A DNA stretch of 64,000 nucleotides from Sipunculus nudus. Its lineage: Eukaryota; Annelida; Sipuncula; Golfingiida; Sipunculidae. The notes under the pieces were generated by a model that worked only from the letters and a program-made list of their open reading frames with translations, ran no database searches and was not told the origin of the DNA. The DNA lies in contig CM049312.1 in NCBI GenBank assembly GCA_026874595.1, positions 70,278,929-70,342,928 of the forward strand, read 5' to 3'. Below, one piece after another: positions 35,314 through 47,367 of this stretch. The position numbers and the translations under genes are program-made. Position 1 is the first letter of the stretch; each line of letters starts with the position of its first letter.

Positions 35314-35700
35314 ACTATCACATGTACGGCAAACATTATTTGTTGGTTTTTGCACGGTAGTCGCATACATGGGGATTGTATTCAAATGAAATTGTCATTT
35401 GATGGCTTAGGTTTGTCTGCTTTGTCATGCATTTGGATGCTTGAATTGTAGAATAGTTTTTATTGCAATACTTATTTGCATACTTACAAATGTAATTGCT
35501 TTGAAGAGGTGATGGTTGCAAAAAAGTTATCTGTCGAAATCTGCAATAAAATTAGAACTGAACTTGATATATTCGTATACACTAATCATTAGAATGTTTC
35601 AAACCTACATACATTTAATTAGATTTTACAATCACCTTTCATATGAACCTCTGTTAGTGCGATTGGGAAATATCAAATGCCTGACCCAAACTGTGCTGAC

Positions 35701-35747
<47 letters not shown>

Positions 35748-35982
35748 TTAACGTATTTGAGCCCTATGTAATGGACAATCGAGTGGTAAAACACTTAATC
35801 ATCATCGTACCTATTAGTGGGTTGTAATGGCCCGTCCAAAGTGGGTGAATTCCTCCTTGTCCTTCGCTTTCCTTCATCCCTGTAAATATACCACCAAATG
35901 CCACCATTCGAGCCATGAAGAGTGGCTTGCAATAGTTATTATAACTAACTGTCCATATAAACTATATATTATAATAAACATA
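35314..35982 (+). repeat. Tandem duplication, first copy (669 bp)
   Basis: Landmark ACATTATTTGTTGGTTTTTG at 35,333 recurs 669 bp later. It contains a TA microsatellite at about 35,703-35,745 and ends TATATATTATAATAAA. It lacks about 17 bp present in the second copy near 36,140. Open frames reading Tyr-Ile repeats here are only the microsatellite. Confidence 0.85.
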
Positions 35983-36387
35983 ACTATCTCATGTACAGCA
36001 AACATTATTTGTTGGTTTTTGCACGGTAGTCGCATACATGGGGATTGTATTCAAATGAAAGTGTCATTTGATGGCTTAGGTTTGTCTGCTTTGTCATGCA
36101 TTTGGATGCTTGAATTGTAGAAAATTTTTATGTCAATATTCTTCCTTTGAATTTTCCTTTATTTGCATACTTACAAATGTAATTGCTTTGAAGAGGTGAT
36201 GGTTGCAAAAAAGTTATCTGTCGAAATCTGCAATAAAATTAGAACTGAACTTGATATATTCGTATACACTAATCATTAGAATGTTTTAAACCTACATACA
36301 TGTAATTAGATTTAACAATCACCTTTCATATAAACCTCTGTTAGTGCGATTGGGAAATATCAAATGCCTGAATCAAACTGTGCTGAC

Positions 36388-36443
<56 letters not shown>

Positions 36444-36677
36444 AATTTAACGTATTTGAGCCCTATGTAATGGACAATCGAGTGGTAAAACGCTTAATCA
36501 TCATCGTACCTATTAGTGGGTTGTAATGGCCCGTCCAAAGTGGGTGAATTCCTCCTTGTCCTTCGCTTTCCTTCATCCCTGTAAATATACCACCAAATGC
36601 CACCATTCGAGCCATGAAGAGTGGCTTGCAATAGTTATTATAACTAACTGTCCATATAAACTATATATTATAATAAA
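35983..36677 (+). repeat. Tandem duplication, second copy
   Basis: Nearly identical to the preceding 669 bp, with few substitutions, a longer and interrupted TA microsatellite (about 36,391-36,443) and the extra bases near 36,140. High similarity points to a recent event. Confidence 0.85.
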
Positions 36678-38740
36678 ATAAATTAGACAATCCATAAAAT
36701 AGAGTTTATCATGTTTCCAACTTTTATATCAGACTGAATGCGTGCGTGGCAGGATACAGACCTATGTAAGAAGCTGACACCTGTCAGCTGTATGTATTCT
36801 GCCTTGTGTACCTACTGAAATTGTACGTGCTAAAAGTCCCTTTTTCATATCCACACCCAACGGTTAAAGTTGATAATTTTTTTGTAATACAGCACATTTA
36901 AATTAAAGTGTCATTTGCTGGGATAGGTTTTATTATATTAATATTTCATTTCTGATTTCCTCTGTTTGATATCCCATTATTTGCAAGCTAAAGAATGTAT
37001 TAACTGGTTTGCAGAGGTGAGAGATGAAAGAAACTTGGGTATCCTGCCTCTTATCAAAATGGGAACTTGATATATCCGTGAAGAATAGTTGGGACTTTTT
37101 AAAAAATCTACGAAGATGATATTAAGTTTTACCATCAACTTAACATTCAAATCTTAATTAGTGCAATTAAGAAATAGAAAAAAGTTCAGCTGAAATTGAA
37201 TTTAAATGTACAAGTTACATGTATTTGAACATCATGTCTCTTTCAAAGGAAAGATTTTTATTTATAATTTATTTAGACTACATGCGTGCATGACAAGATA
37301 CACGCTTATTAAGAAGGTCACACCTGTTTGCTGTACAGATTCTAAGCTTCCTTGCCATGAAGTGAAGACTTTCACACTTTAAGTTGGCATGGAAACAGAA
37401 TCAACACACATTTAGAGGCGCGCAACATGTTGCTATATGCTGCCTTTGTAATCTGGCGAGAAATGCATGAAATAATCAATACTCATGTAGGTACTTTTTG
37501 CAGTTTTCTATTTTTGTGATATGGTAATGATGCAGACTTCAGACTGTATGCTCGTATGAAAGAACCAACACGTGTCAGTAAAATATCACTGCCCTTTGTT
37601 GTGATGCTTTCTTTGTGATATAGAACTAGTTCCTTGCCAACAATTTGCCATTAAAATTCACTTTGCATAATGTGTTTATGTCAACTATATACTTTTATTT
37701 GCTGACATTATGCACATTTGTAGATTCATGTTGTACCTGCATGTATTGTTAGAAATATTCACTACATGTATGAGTCGGTGCTGATAGGTTCAAGCCAGCT
37801 GATCTTTTATGGATGGATGCTCAGAAAATGGAAAAGCAAGGCGGAAGATATAGAGAATCGAATTCACAAAACAAGGTTTAAAAAATATAATGCACTCGCA
37901 GGTTCCAGACAGGCATTTTATCTTCAACTTGATTACCTCAAAATTCAGTACAAAGTTTTGTTTGAGTTTTTTTCGACTTTTTTGGTGATTGTAACTTTTC
38001 TGTGCTTTCAGATTCTAAGATCTGGCCCTAAGTACAGTTACACTTTCCCTTTGTCAGTTTTATGTCCAATTGCAGAATGCTTTGGAAACTTGTATTTCAT
38101 ACCATCTGCTTCATTGAGTGAACCTACATTTTTGAGAATACACTACTTCTGAATATTACTACTGAACAGTACAGCATTCGTTGTAATATTGCGAGCAATT
38201 TTTTATTATCTGTGCCTGAATATTTTCTTTTAGATTTGGCAGGACAAGAGCATTTTTCTTCTGGTAAAACACACACAATTCCAACTCACTATCGGTTCTT
38301 TTTTATCGTATGTGCAAGGTTCAGTTTGATCTACAATTTTGCATCTTGTGCACTTGAAGATAAAATATGAACTGAGTCTTCATGCAAGCAAAGAACCATT
38401 TACACATTAACAAAAAATTTCTTTAACATGAATTGTACAACTGGCTATAATAACAACTACAAGGCATGCACTTTCCATGGGCCGGATGGCAATGTAGTGG
38501 ACGGAATCAGAGGACACGAAGAAAACAACCGACTCTAGTTGCGTAATCAACAAATAGGTTTTACCCTTAGATGTGCAATACAATTTAATACAATTTCAAT
38601 ACCAACAAAATCGGACTTCATTCACACATTCATGATACAGCCTTATACTCTTATAAATGAATTTCTCGACCCCAATAACTTAAAAACCGTGCAATTGCTA
38701 TGCATTCTAGGACAAATATAACCGGCCGTATTGATAATAT
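36678..38740. other. Unannotated stretch
   Basis: No gene could be confirmed. A 128-codon open frame at 37,766-38,152 has a hydrophobic stretch (VTFLCFQIL) but weak coding character and no recognised domain. Parts of 36,840-37,240 echo the duplicated block at low similarity (GCAGAGGTGA..., TTGATATATCCGTG). Confidence 0.35.
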
Positions 38741-38744
38741 AGAG

Positions 38745-39587
38745 TTCGGTGGCCATCTTGGCCGCCATCTTGGATTTTTACCAAGACAGGGTGAATTCCG
38801 CTTGGCTCCATATCTGAACATATAGAGTATGGTGTGGAAATTATTATGCCAAGTTTCATTCTCCTTTCATCTTTTGCACAATTTTCTCAATATGCAGCTT
38901 CACCGCTGGACTAATGGGAATTTTACCAAAATCTTGATAAAAACCGAGCTAATGAATATCCGAAGAGGTTTGAAACCACAAAAATTAAATTTCTCAGCCC
39001 AAAGAACATAGAATCAGAGTATTAGCAATGTTTTCTGGGGACATTATAACTATAGTTATTGGCATTTTCTAATCTGGCGGCCATCTTGTCCGCCATCTTG
39101 GATTTTGGGCAAGATAATTTTTTTTCAGCTTGGCCCTTAAAATTCAGCAATAAGCACCCAAGAATACGTTTGCCAACTTTCATACTTCTTTCATTTTTTG
39201 CACAATTCCTCCAAATATAGGAGCTTAACCGCTGGGCTAATAATAAGAAGAATGTTACTAAATTTCTGGATTCAAAGGTGACTTGCCAACGACCTCCCAA
39301 GACTTTTCAATTGAAGATTCAAAGGAAATAGATACAATTGGTACCTTGTCGGTCTGGGTGCTCAAATTCATATTTCTTTGGCCAAAACAGCATAGAATAT
39401 AGCCTGTGCATCATGACCTAATTTCTGGTTTCCAAGGAGATTTGCCTAGGACCTCCCTGGATGTACAGTTAGATGTTTCTTGGTTTAACATATACAATTT
39501 GTGCCCATCTGACATTCAGGCTGCTCAAATGACACCCCTTCCCTGTTGGAAGTGAGATGACTCGCAGTCAGCCGAGCTAAAAATATT
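38745..39587 (-). repeat. Inverted arm with AAGATGGC motifs (right), ending in a family hairpin half
   Basis: GGCCATCTTGGCCGCCATCTTGG lies at 38,750-38,772 and GGCGGCCATCTTGTCCGCCATCTTGG at about 39,076-39,102. The following text repeats twice (GCACAATTTTCTCAATAT / GCACAATTCCTCCAAATAT). The end, GCAGTCAGCCGAGCTAAAAAT at about 39,565-39,585, is half of the hairpin end seen in the AGCTCAGCTGAC family. Confidence 0.6.
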
Positions 39588-40403
39588 GTTTCAGGCCTTT
39601 TCATGAAATAAAGTGACAACATAATTCCAAAGAACCTTTACTTGTTTACAGCTAATAAAAAATGCTCCATAAATTCAACTTCATTACAATATGTACAACA
39701 TTTATCATTCTTAATAATAATTTTGCATAACCAGATAGCTAACTGTTGGATATATAATATGGATTATTTTCTAGATAATTGAATTAACTCGGGGTTCAAA
39801 TAAAGCAAAGCAGAGAGCAGTCCATACATATTACCAGTCAGGTTCATGGGTACACTTATTTTCCCTGTATTGATGACTAATTGGTTCCGTCTTACTCTGA
39901 ATAGATAAACTCGACTTAAACTCCTTGGAATAATAATAATATTTATCCTTTTTGTCATCCCTTATACTGAGCGAAATGTTGTTTATGGCATTCTTCAAAG
40001 TATTGAAAATGTAGCATATCCTTATCTTCAACCAATCTTTTGATTTCCTGCAATGAATAAAGTTTTAAGTCACGTAGAATTCGAAACACAACTTTAAAAT
40101 ACAGTGTTTTAATTTTATATCTAATATTTATGTTATTCCACATGACATCATGCAAGTTTTCCCCTATTATAAAGCAGCCATAATTATATTTTAGCCCAAA
40201 CAGCAATAATTGCATTTAATACGCTTTTTGCAATCGGCTAGCCCTGGCTCCTATAAATAAGGGTCCGGTTCATTATTTCAGCATCCACCACATTAGCTCC
40301 ACAATTTATCAGAACACATTGAACTTTTTGCCTTAAGTCAAGTAAGCATCGAATGGTTTGTACAACGCCACTGGAGACTTAAATAGTTTTTTCTGCAAAA
40401 TTT
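39588..40403. other. Unannotated stretch
   Basis: AT-rich, with no gene or repeat recognised. Confidence 0.4.
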
Positions 40404-40480
40404 TATCTCGAGATCTTGAGATATTATGTCGAGATCTCGAGACATTATGTCGTGATCTCGAGAGTTATACCGAGATTTCA
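40404..40480. repeat. Tandem palindromic GAGATCTCGAGA motif
   Basis: Units of about 25 bp (TATCTCGAGATCTTGAGA, ATTATGTCGAGATCTCGAGA, CATTATGTCGTGATCTCGAG) repeat three to four times. GAGATCTC and CTCGAG are self-complementary, so the tract can form overlapping hairpins. Confidence 0.75.
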
Positions 40481-40960
40481 TAGTGTTATTTCGATTTTTT
40501 TCATTGATTATATAGCCTCAATATTATTCATGCCTGACAAACTGTTATTGTTTGTATCAACAACCGGCAACACAATTTAAATTTAAATATCTGAAAACAC
40601 TTTAAAGGGGCCCAACCATTGGTGCATGAAGGTTATCCCTTGGAGATTTCATAAAACTAGGTTAGACAACATGGATATCACGGCACACAAGCTGCTTTTT
40701 TTGTTTACATCAACATGTTTACAATAAGTGGGGGCCCGCCAAAAAAATGAATACATATTCAACTAGGGTATCTGGCGGCAGTTTCAGACAGAGCTTTGCA
40801 AATGCCGTTTTGCATCAAGTGACCGTTCTACCCCCGTATGCAACCTACTCCCCCCCTATGGTTACATATTTTTCCCCGTGGGTCAACATTGTGTTTACAA
40901 ACATGTTGTGAATAAACAATTTCAAACATCCTCACGGAGGCCTTATAAGAACTTTTCATA
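40481..40960. other. Unannotated stretch
   Basis: Mostly unique-looking sequence with C-rich patches near 40,830-40,860. No gene is seen. Confidence 0.4.
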
Positions 40961-42703
40961 CCCAGAATTACCCCGAGATTATTAATATATACACAGAATT
41001 ACCCCGAGATTATTAATATATACACAGAATTACCCCGAGATTATTAATATATACACAGAATTACCCCGGGATTATTAATATATACACAGAATTACCCCGA
41101 GATTATTAATATATACACAGAATTACCCCGGGATTATTAATATATACACAGAATTACCCCGGGATTATTAATATATACACAGAATTACCCCGGGATTATT
41201 AATATATACACAGAATTACCCCGGGATTATTAATATATACACAGAATTACCCCGGGATTATTAATATATACACAGAATTACCCCGAGATTATTAATATAT
41301 ACACAGAATTACCCCGGGATTATTAATATATACACAGAATTACCCCGAGATTATTAATATATACACAGAATTACCCCGGGATTATTAATATATACACAGA
41401 ATTACCCCGGGATTATTAATATATACACAGAATTACCCCGGGATTATTAATATATACACAGAATTACCCCGGGATTATTAATATATACACAGAATTACCC
41501 CGGGATTATTAATATATACACAGAATTACCCCGGGATTATTAATATATACACAGAATTACCCCGGGATTATTAATATATACACAGAATTACCCCGGGATT
41601 ATTAATATATACACAGAATTACCCCGGGATTATTAATATATACACAGAATTACCCCGGGATTATTAATATATACACAGAATTACCCCGGGATTATTAATA
41701 TATACACAGAATTACCCCGAGATTATTAATATATACACAGAAATACCCCGAGATTATTAATATATACACAGAATTACCCCGGGATTATTAATATATACAC
41801 AGAATTACCCCGAGATTATTAATATATACACAGAATTACCCCGAGATTATTAATATATACACAGAATTACCCCGAGATTATTAATATATACACAGAATTA
41901 CCCCGAGATTATTAATATATACACAGAATTACCCCGGGATTATTAATATATACACAGAATTACCCCGGGATTATTAATATATACACAGAATTACCCCGAG
42001 ATTATTAATATATACACAGAATTACCCCGAGATTATTAATATATACACAGAATTACCCCGAGATTATTAATATATACACAGAATTACCCCGAGATTATTA
42101 ATATATACACAGAATTACCCCGAGATTATTAATATATACACAGAATTACCCCGGGATTATTAATATATACACAGAATTACCCCGGGATTATTAATATATA
42201 CACAGAATTACCCCGAGATTATTAATATATACACAGAATTACCCCGGGATTATTAATATATACACAGAATTACCCCGGGATTATTAATATATACACAGAA
42301 TTACCCCGAGATTATTAATATATACACAGAATTACCCCGGGATTATTAATATATACACAGAATTACCCCGGGATTATTAATATATACACAGAATTACCCC
42401 GGGATTATTAATATATACACAGAATTACCCCGAGATTATTAATATATACACAGAATTACCCCGGGATTATTAATATATACACAGAATTACCCCGGGATTA
42501 TTAATATATACACAGAATTACCCCGGGATTATTAATATAATCACAGAATTACCCCGAGATTATTAATATATACACAGAATTACCCCGAGATTATTAATAT
42601 ATACACAGAATTACCCCGAGATTATTAATATATACACAGAATTACCTTGGGATTATTAATATATACACAGAATTACCCCGAGATTATTAATATATACACA
42701 GAG
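40961..42703 (+). repeat. 31-bp minisatellite, about 56 units in two interspersed versions
   Basis: The unit is ACAGAATTACCCCGRGATTA plus TTAATATATAC, repeated with an exact 31-bp step. The R position is A in some units (CCCCGAGAT) and G in others (CCCCGGGAT); almost all other positions are fixed. Exceptions are AAATACC in unit 26, ATATAATC after unit 51 and CCTTGGG in unit 55. The array ends abruptly at ACACAGAGGAAGC. It is non-coding and has no unique spacers. Confidence 0.95.
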
Positions 42704-43229
42704 GAAGCAAGAAATCACAAATTCTTTTTCAAAAGGAATGTGAATCTTTAAAAAAATCCACCCGTTTAATTTTCGATATAAACAATTCATATAATATTGG
42801 ATATACTTGGTGTTGGTTACATTATGATGGGATCTCGAAATGGAACCCTCGCATAACACTAAAAAAGTAAGAATCGCTAAAGGTGAACCACACGAATTTG
42901 AAGCCAACCTGAGTATTAATTTAAAGTTTTAAGCTAGGGCAAAAGATGACGAACTGAGCCCTGTTAACGGTCAGACAAAAAGTGATTCCTATAGTAAAGA
43001 TTGCTATCATTCAGTTTAGCTAAAAGTGCATAGTCCATTTCACTATGCCGTAGCTAGGCTTGATACCTATATGTAATATGATGATATGTTGGGACACGTT
43101 TGTTGGACAAACACTATTACACTTTTACACTATATACCTGTTGACATTCTCTTCAGTCTGTCTGTCCGCCCCTGCCACCGACCAAACAAGCCACACCAGG
43201 TTATGAAAATAGCGTTCATTGAGAACTGT
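42704..43229. other. Unannotated stretch
   Basis: No gene is seen. About 43,140-43,190 has GTCTGTCTGTCCGCCCCTGCC, perhaps the eroded end of the following element. Confidence 0.4.
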
Positions 43230-44208
43230 CATGAGTAATATTTCAGAAAAAAGTCCGTACATGTGCATTTATTATGAAAATTTCAATTTTTATGAAATTT
43301 TCTATGTTCAGGAGTTGTCAAAAGTAAGTCAACAGCAACGAAACGCAAACTCGATCTGTAACTGGTCATGATCTGGCACGATACAATGAATCAGGTCAAT
43401 ATCTGCAAGCAATGCGAAAAAAAGTGCGTACAGGTGAATTTATTCATGAAAATTTCTAATTACATGAAATTTTCTGTTTCTTTGGCCGTCATACGGGACA
43501 AAACGCAAACTCATTCTATAAGTGGTCGTTATACGCCAAATCAGGTCAATATCCGCAAGCATTGTTGAGAAAAAAAAAAAAAAAACTGTGCATGTGCATT
43601 TATCAGGACAATTCGATTTTTTCATGAAATTATCTATGTTCAGGAGCAGTCATACGGTCAAAAGTATGTCAACCAGGACCAACTGCAAATTCGATCTGTA
43701 ACTGGTCATTATCTGCCCACACACCAAAAATCAGGCTAATATTTGCAGGTATTGGAAAACAAGTCCGTACATGTGCATTTATCATTAAATTTCTGTTTTT
43801 TTTAATGAAATCTTCTATGTACAGGAGCCGTCATTCGGTCAAAATTAGGTAAACCCTAACAAAACGCAAACTCGATATGTAAGTGGTCATTATGCGTCCA
43901 CACACAAAAAATTAGGCCAATATCTGCAAGCATTGAAAAAAAGTCCGCACATGTGCATGTGTCAAGAAATTTCTATTTTTTAATGAAATTTTCTTTTTCC
44001 AGCAGCCGTCATATGGTCTAAATTATGTCATTCGGGACATAACGCAACATCGATCTGTAACTGGTTATTATCTGCCCACACACCTAAAATCAGGCCAATA
44101 TCTGCAGGCATTGCGAAAAGAAAATCCGTACAACTGTTTAATTTCGGAATGATGGAATGACGGACATGGGTAAAACTATAAGCCCCAGCCGCTTTGTGGC
44201 GGGGGCAT
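43230..44208 (-). mobile_element. Inverted copy of the 180-bp-unit element
   Basis: Reverse-strand monomers marked by AACTGGTCATTATCTGCCCA-type text occur about every 180 bp. The outer end GGCGGGGGCAT (44,198-44,208) is the reverse of ATGCCCCCGCC at 1,623. The opposite end is not clean, so the copy may be truncated. Confidence 0.7.
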
Positions 44209-44639
44209 AAAAATAAAATTTGTTTTTCATTATTAAAATTGAAATGAAAATACAATAGGTGACGGCATGGAGTATTTGGAATACATTTCCATACATCCAT
44301 ACCAGATTAATACAATATCAGTAATTGCAAGGAAATTGTCTGTTACTCATCAACAACTAAATTCTTTTTCTATTAATTTTTCCAAGTTTTTATTATAAAC
44401 GAATAAACATTTTTATTTATTGTTTTTTTTGTTGTTCGTCAAAACATCTAGTAGATGAGTTGGGTTGAACACCGGGATCAACTGTGGTGAGCTATAAGCT
44501 GCCTGGCTGACCAGTATATGCCCCGCCTCAAGCGTGTATAATGTGCCTGAAAGGTCAACAAAGTGACATACAGGTGACTGCAGAGGGAAGAGTCTGGGTG
44601 TGACATGGTCTCATAAAAACTTTAATAAAAGTTACAGTT
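44209..44639. other. Unannotated stretch
   Basis: AT-rich with a GC-richer patch near 44,460-44,600. No gene is seen. Confidence 0.4.
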
Positions 44640-46018
44640 TTTGGTCAAATCTTTCAACTTTCAAAACTAACAAGCTGATGCCTTATGTGTGCAAAATATG
44701 AAAATTATGTCGTGCTTACAGGAAAAAAAAAACATGGCAAGGGCAAAGTTGGGTAAAATTTAAAGTTCTGATTTTATATTTATATAAATAAATTTAAATA
44801 TTTTTTTTTAAATTAAAAAAAATCAGAACTAATTTTTGGTATAGCATTGAATCTTGATTGAATAATGTTATATTTCTGACAAAACAAATCTCTAGCTTCA
44901 GTAATTCTCATGTTAAGGAAGTAAATATATATTTCTTGATTTTTTACAAAATGCATTATGTTCGGGCCCGTAACATTAAAGATGCACAATACTGACATCA
45001 TTTCTGGTATGTGGGTGGCGAAAGTATAGAAAAAATACGTAACTGATATATATGATCAAAGACAGATCAACGGTTTTAATACGAGGCAGTCTTGAAGTGA
45101 AAAAAAAGTTTGTTTTAAATGGAAAACTGAAGTTTTTCCTTAATATCTCATAGGTATTAAGTCCTTGTGACCACACTTTTGGTATGATAGGGTATTTAGG
45201 GGACATCTAACTGTATGCCAAATTTTGGGAGCTGAGAGCTGGCTTTGAAGCTTGGGAGCTTAGCTCTAGCAAACTGCTTAAAACCAGCTTGATGTCAACA
45301 TTACTTGACAAGGTGCTTGAAAACTTGAATAAATCTAGTTTTTGATCGACTGGTGTTAAATTTCAGATGTTAACAGATCAAATGCTTATAAAAAACATGC
45401 TGAGAAAATTAAATCCACAGCAGTAAAAGTTAAAAAAAAAAATGTCCAATGGTCAAATCTAGGCAAAAATTCAGGTAATAAATTTAAATTTTTGGTAATA
45501 ATTTTTAAAATATGAAAAATGCAGATCTTATTTTGGGTATACAATTGAATATTGATTATGTTATATGCATAAAAAAGTCTCTAGCTTCAGCAATTCCTAA
45601 ATTAAGGGCGTTAATATATTTCCAGATTTTTTAGAAAGTACATTATTTCGGGCCCATAACTTAAAAAAAAAATTTGCAAAATATCGAACTAATTTCTGGT
45701 ATGTACATAGGAAATATAGAGAAATGGATATATAAAAAATGATTAATATCAGGTCAGAGATTTTGTTATTATGCAGTCTTAAAGTGTGACAATGTTTTTT
45801 TTTTAATTGGAAAATTGAGGTTTTTCCTTAATATCTCAAAGAAACGAAGTCGTAGTGACAAAATTTTCGGTATGGAAGGAGGTTTTGGGGTCATCTAACC
45901 GTATGCTGAATTTCAGATTCGTAGGTCCAACGGTTTCAAAATGTGCCCTGTAAACGGACGGACGGACGACGGACCATGATTTGAGCTCAGATGACTTATA
46001 GTCAGCTGAGCTAAAAAT
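44640..46018 (-). repeat. Hairpin-ended family copy, inverted, internally duplicated
   Basis: It ends with the inverted left end AGCTCAGATGACTTATAGTCAGCTGAGCT (about 45,983-46,012), preceded by GGACGGACGACGGACC. Blocks around 44,700-45,190 and 45,400-45,890 are diverged duplicates (TTTTTCCTTAATATCTCA in both). The far end is not sharply defined. Confidence 0.55.
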
Positions 46019-47365
46019 TTGTAAAGATACCTCATTTTGTTCTCTCCCATTCCTGAAAGTCATTTTTAAAAGTCTGCACCTATACATTCCTGGTCAGAGA
46101 GCAATTACGCAAACTCTGTTCCAGAGTTTTCGCTATCATATTCCCGATATCCATGTAATTTATATTAATTCAATGCTCTATTTTGGAATTCCTTTCCATC
46201 ATCACTCAATCAATTTAATAAGGCTGCTTCAGAATTCAACTATTTTAGTTGCAGCGAAATACCATATATTGAAACATTTCTGCATAGATGAATGCCTCTT
46301 AGAACGTTCTAAATATACGTTATTTTAGCACCAATACAAAACACTTAGGAAATTTATTTATGGTATTAATAATATTTTATATTTCTGCAGTATACATGAT
46401 ATTTTCATTAGGCATGTAATTTTTCACACATGCTTACATGTTCTTTCAGAGCCGTTTCAGGTTTGCCACCAAAACGAGCGACATTACTTGAGTTTTGCTA
46501 TGATATATAATAAGTCTCAAAGACGACCCTGACAGTACCAGGACTGCACCTCAAGGAGTCATGTTTTTCTCATGGCCAGCTCTGTGTTGGTTGTTCAAGA
46601 GTAGGTTACCCCAAAAGTCTGTCTATGCTCTAAATGGGAAAACACAGGATGTCGTATCGCGAAGTTCTCACTTGAACTATCTGTGCACATGTATATAATT
46701 TATGCTTAGGCCAATAAAGACCATTCATTTATACCTCCAAGACTCTGTTTTAAAGAGCATTTTCCCCTATTTCCCCGGGCAAACATTAGATGGGAACAAA
46801 TGATTTTAAGGGAAAGTGAAAAAAAAAATTGATTTGAAATGTTACAAAAGGGACCAGCATTGGTTTGAACTATTGACATAAAAAAAAAATTATGGGAAAC
46901 TTTAAGAGGGGGTCCCCCTTTGACCCCGCCTGAATCCTGCCTTGAGTAAGATTACTTTGTTAAATGGGACCTATTTATGAATTGTTTTATTTTTGTATCT
47001 GTCAATATTTGGTTCAACATCCGTTTACTTTCTCTTGAACGCACGTGAAAATATGCTTGTACCGGACGCGATTAATGCGGCGGAATACAAACATTTCTTG
47101 CACGCCAACTATTGGCTGAACCACGGAATTTCACAAATACAGAGTTTTCAAGCTTTACTCCGGTGCTTCTCCGTTCATGTTCCTTTTCCTTGTGAGTTTG
47201 TCAAGATCAGCCCTCTGTTGGTTTAATGGTAACGAAGAATAATATGCACTCTGCTCAATCACAGAGAGAACTATAACAATAACGCATACATCAGACATCA
47301 GTAGGGTTTTAAGTAGAAACGTTTAGTATTAGCCAAAATGAGCCACTATCATGAGTTAATAAATG
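46019..47365. other. Unannotated stretch
   Basis: No confirmed gene. A 77-codon open frame at 46,993-47,226 has a somewhat coding-like section (NARENMLVPDAINAAEYKHF), but there is no known domain and no supported splice context. Confidence 0.35.
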
Positions 47366-47367
47366 TA

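Noticed and set aside
35640-36526. Open frames with Tyr-Ile repeats
   Set aside because: They are translations of the TA microsatellites within a tandem duplication.
37766-38152. 128-codon open frame as a gene
   Set aside because: No domain, no homology recognised, AT-rich codon use and no supporting splice or promoter signal.
40961-42703. CRISPR-like regular array
   Set aside because: The 31-bp units are contiguous with no unique spacers, and the context is eukaryotic; it is a minisatellite.
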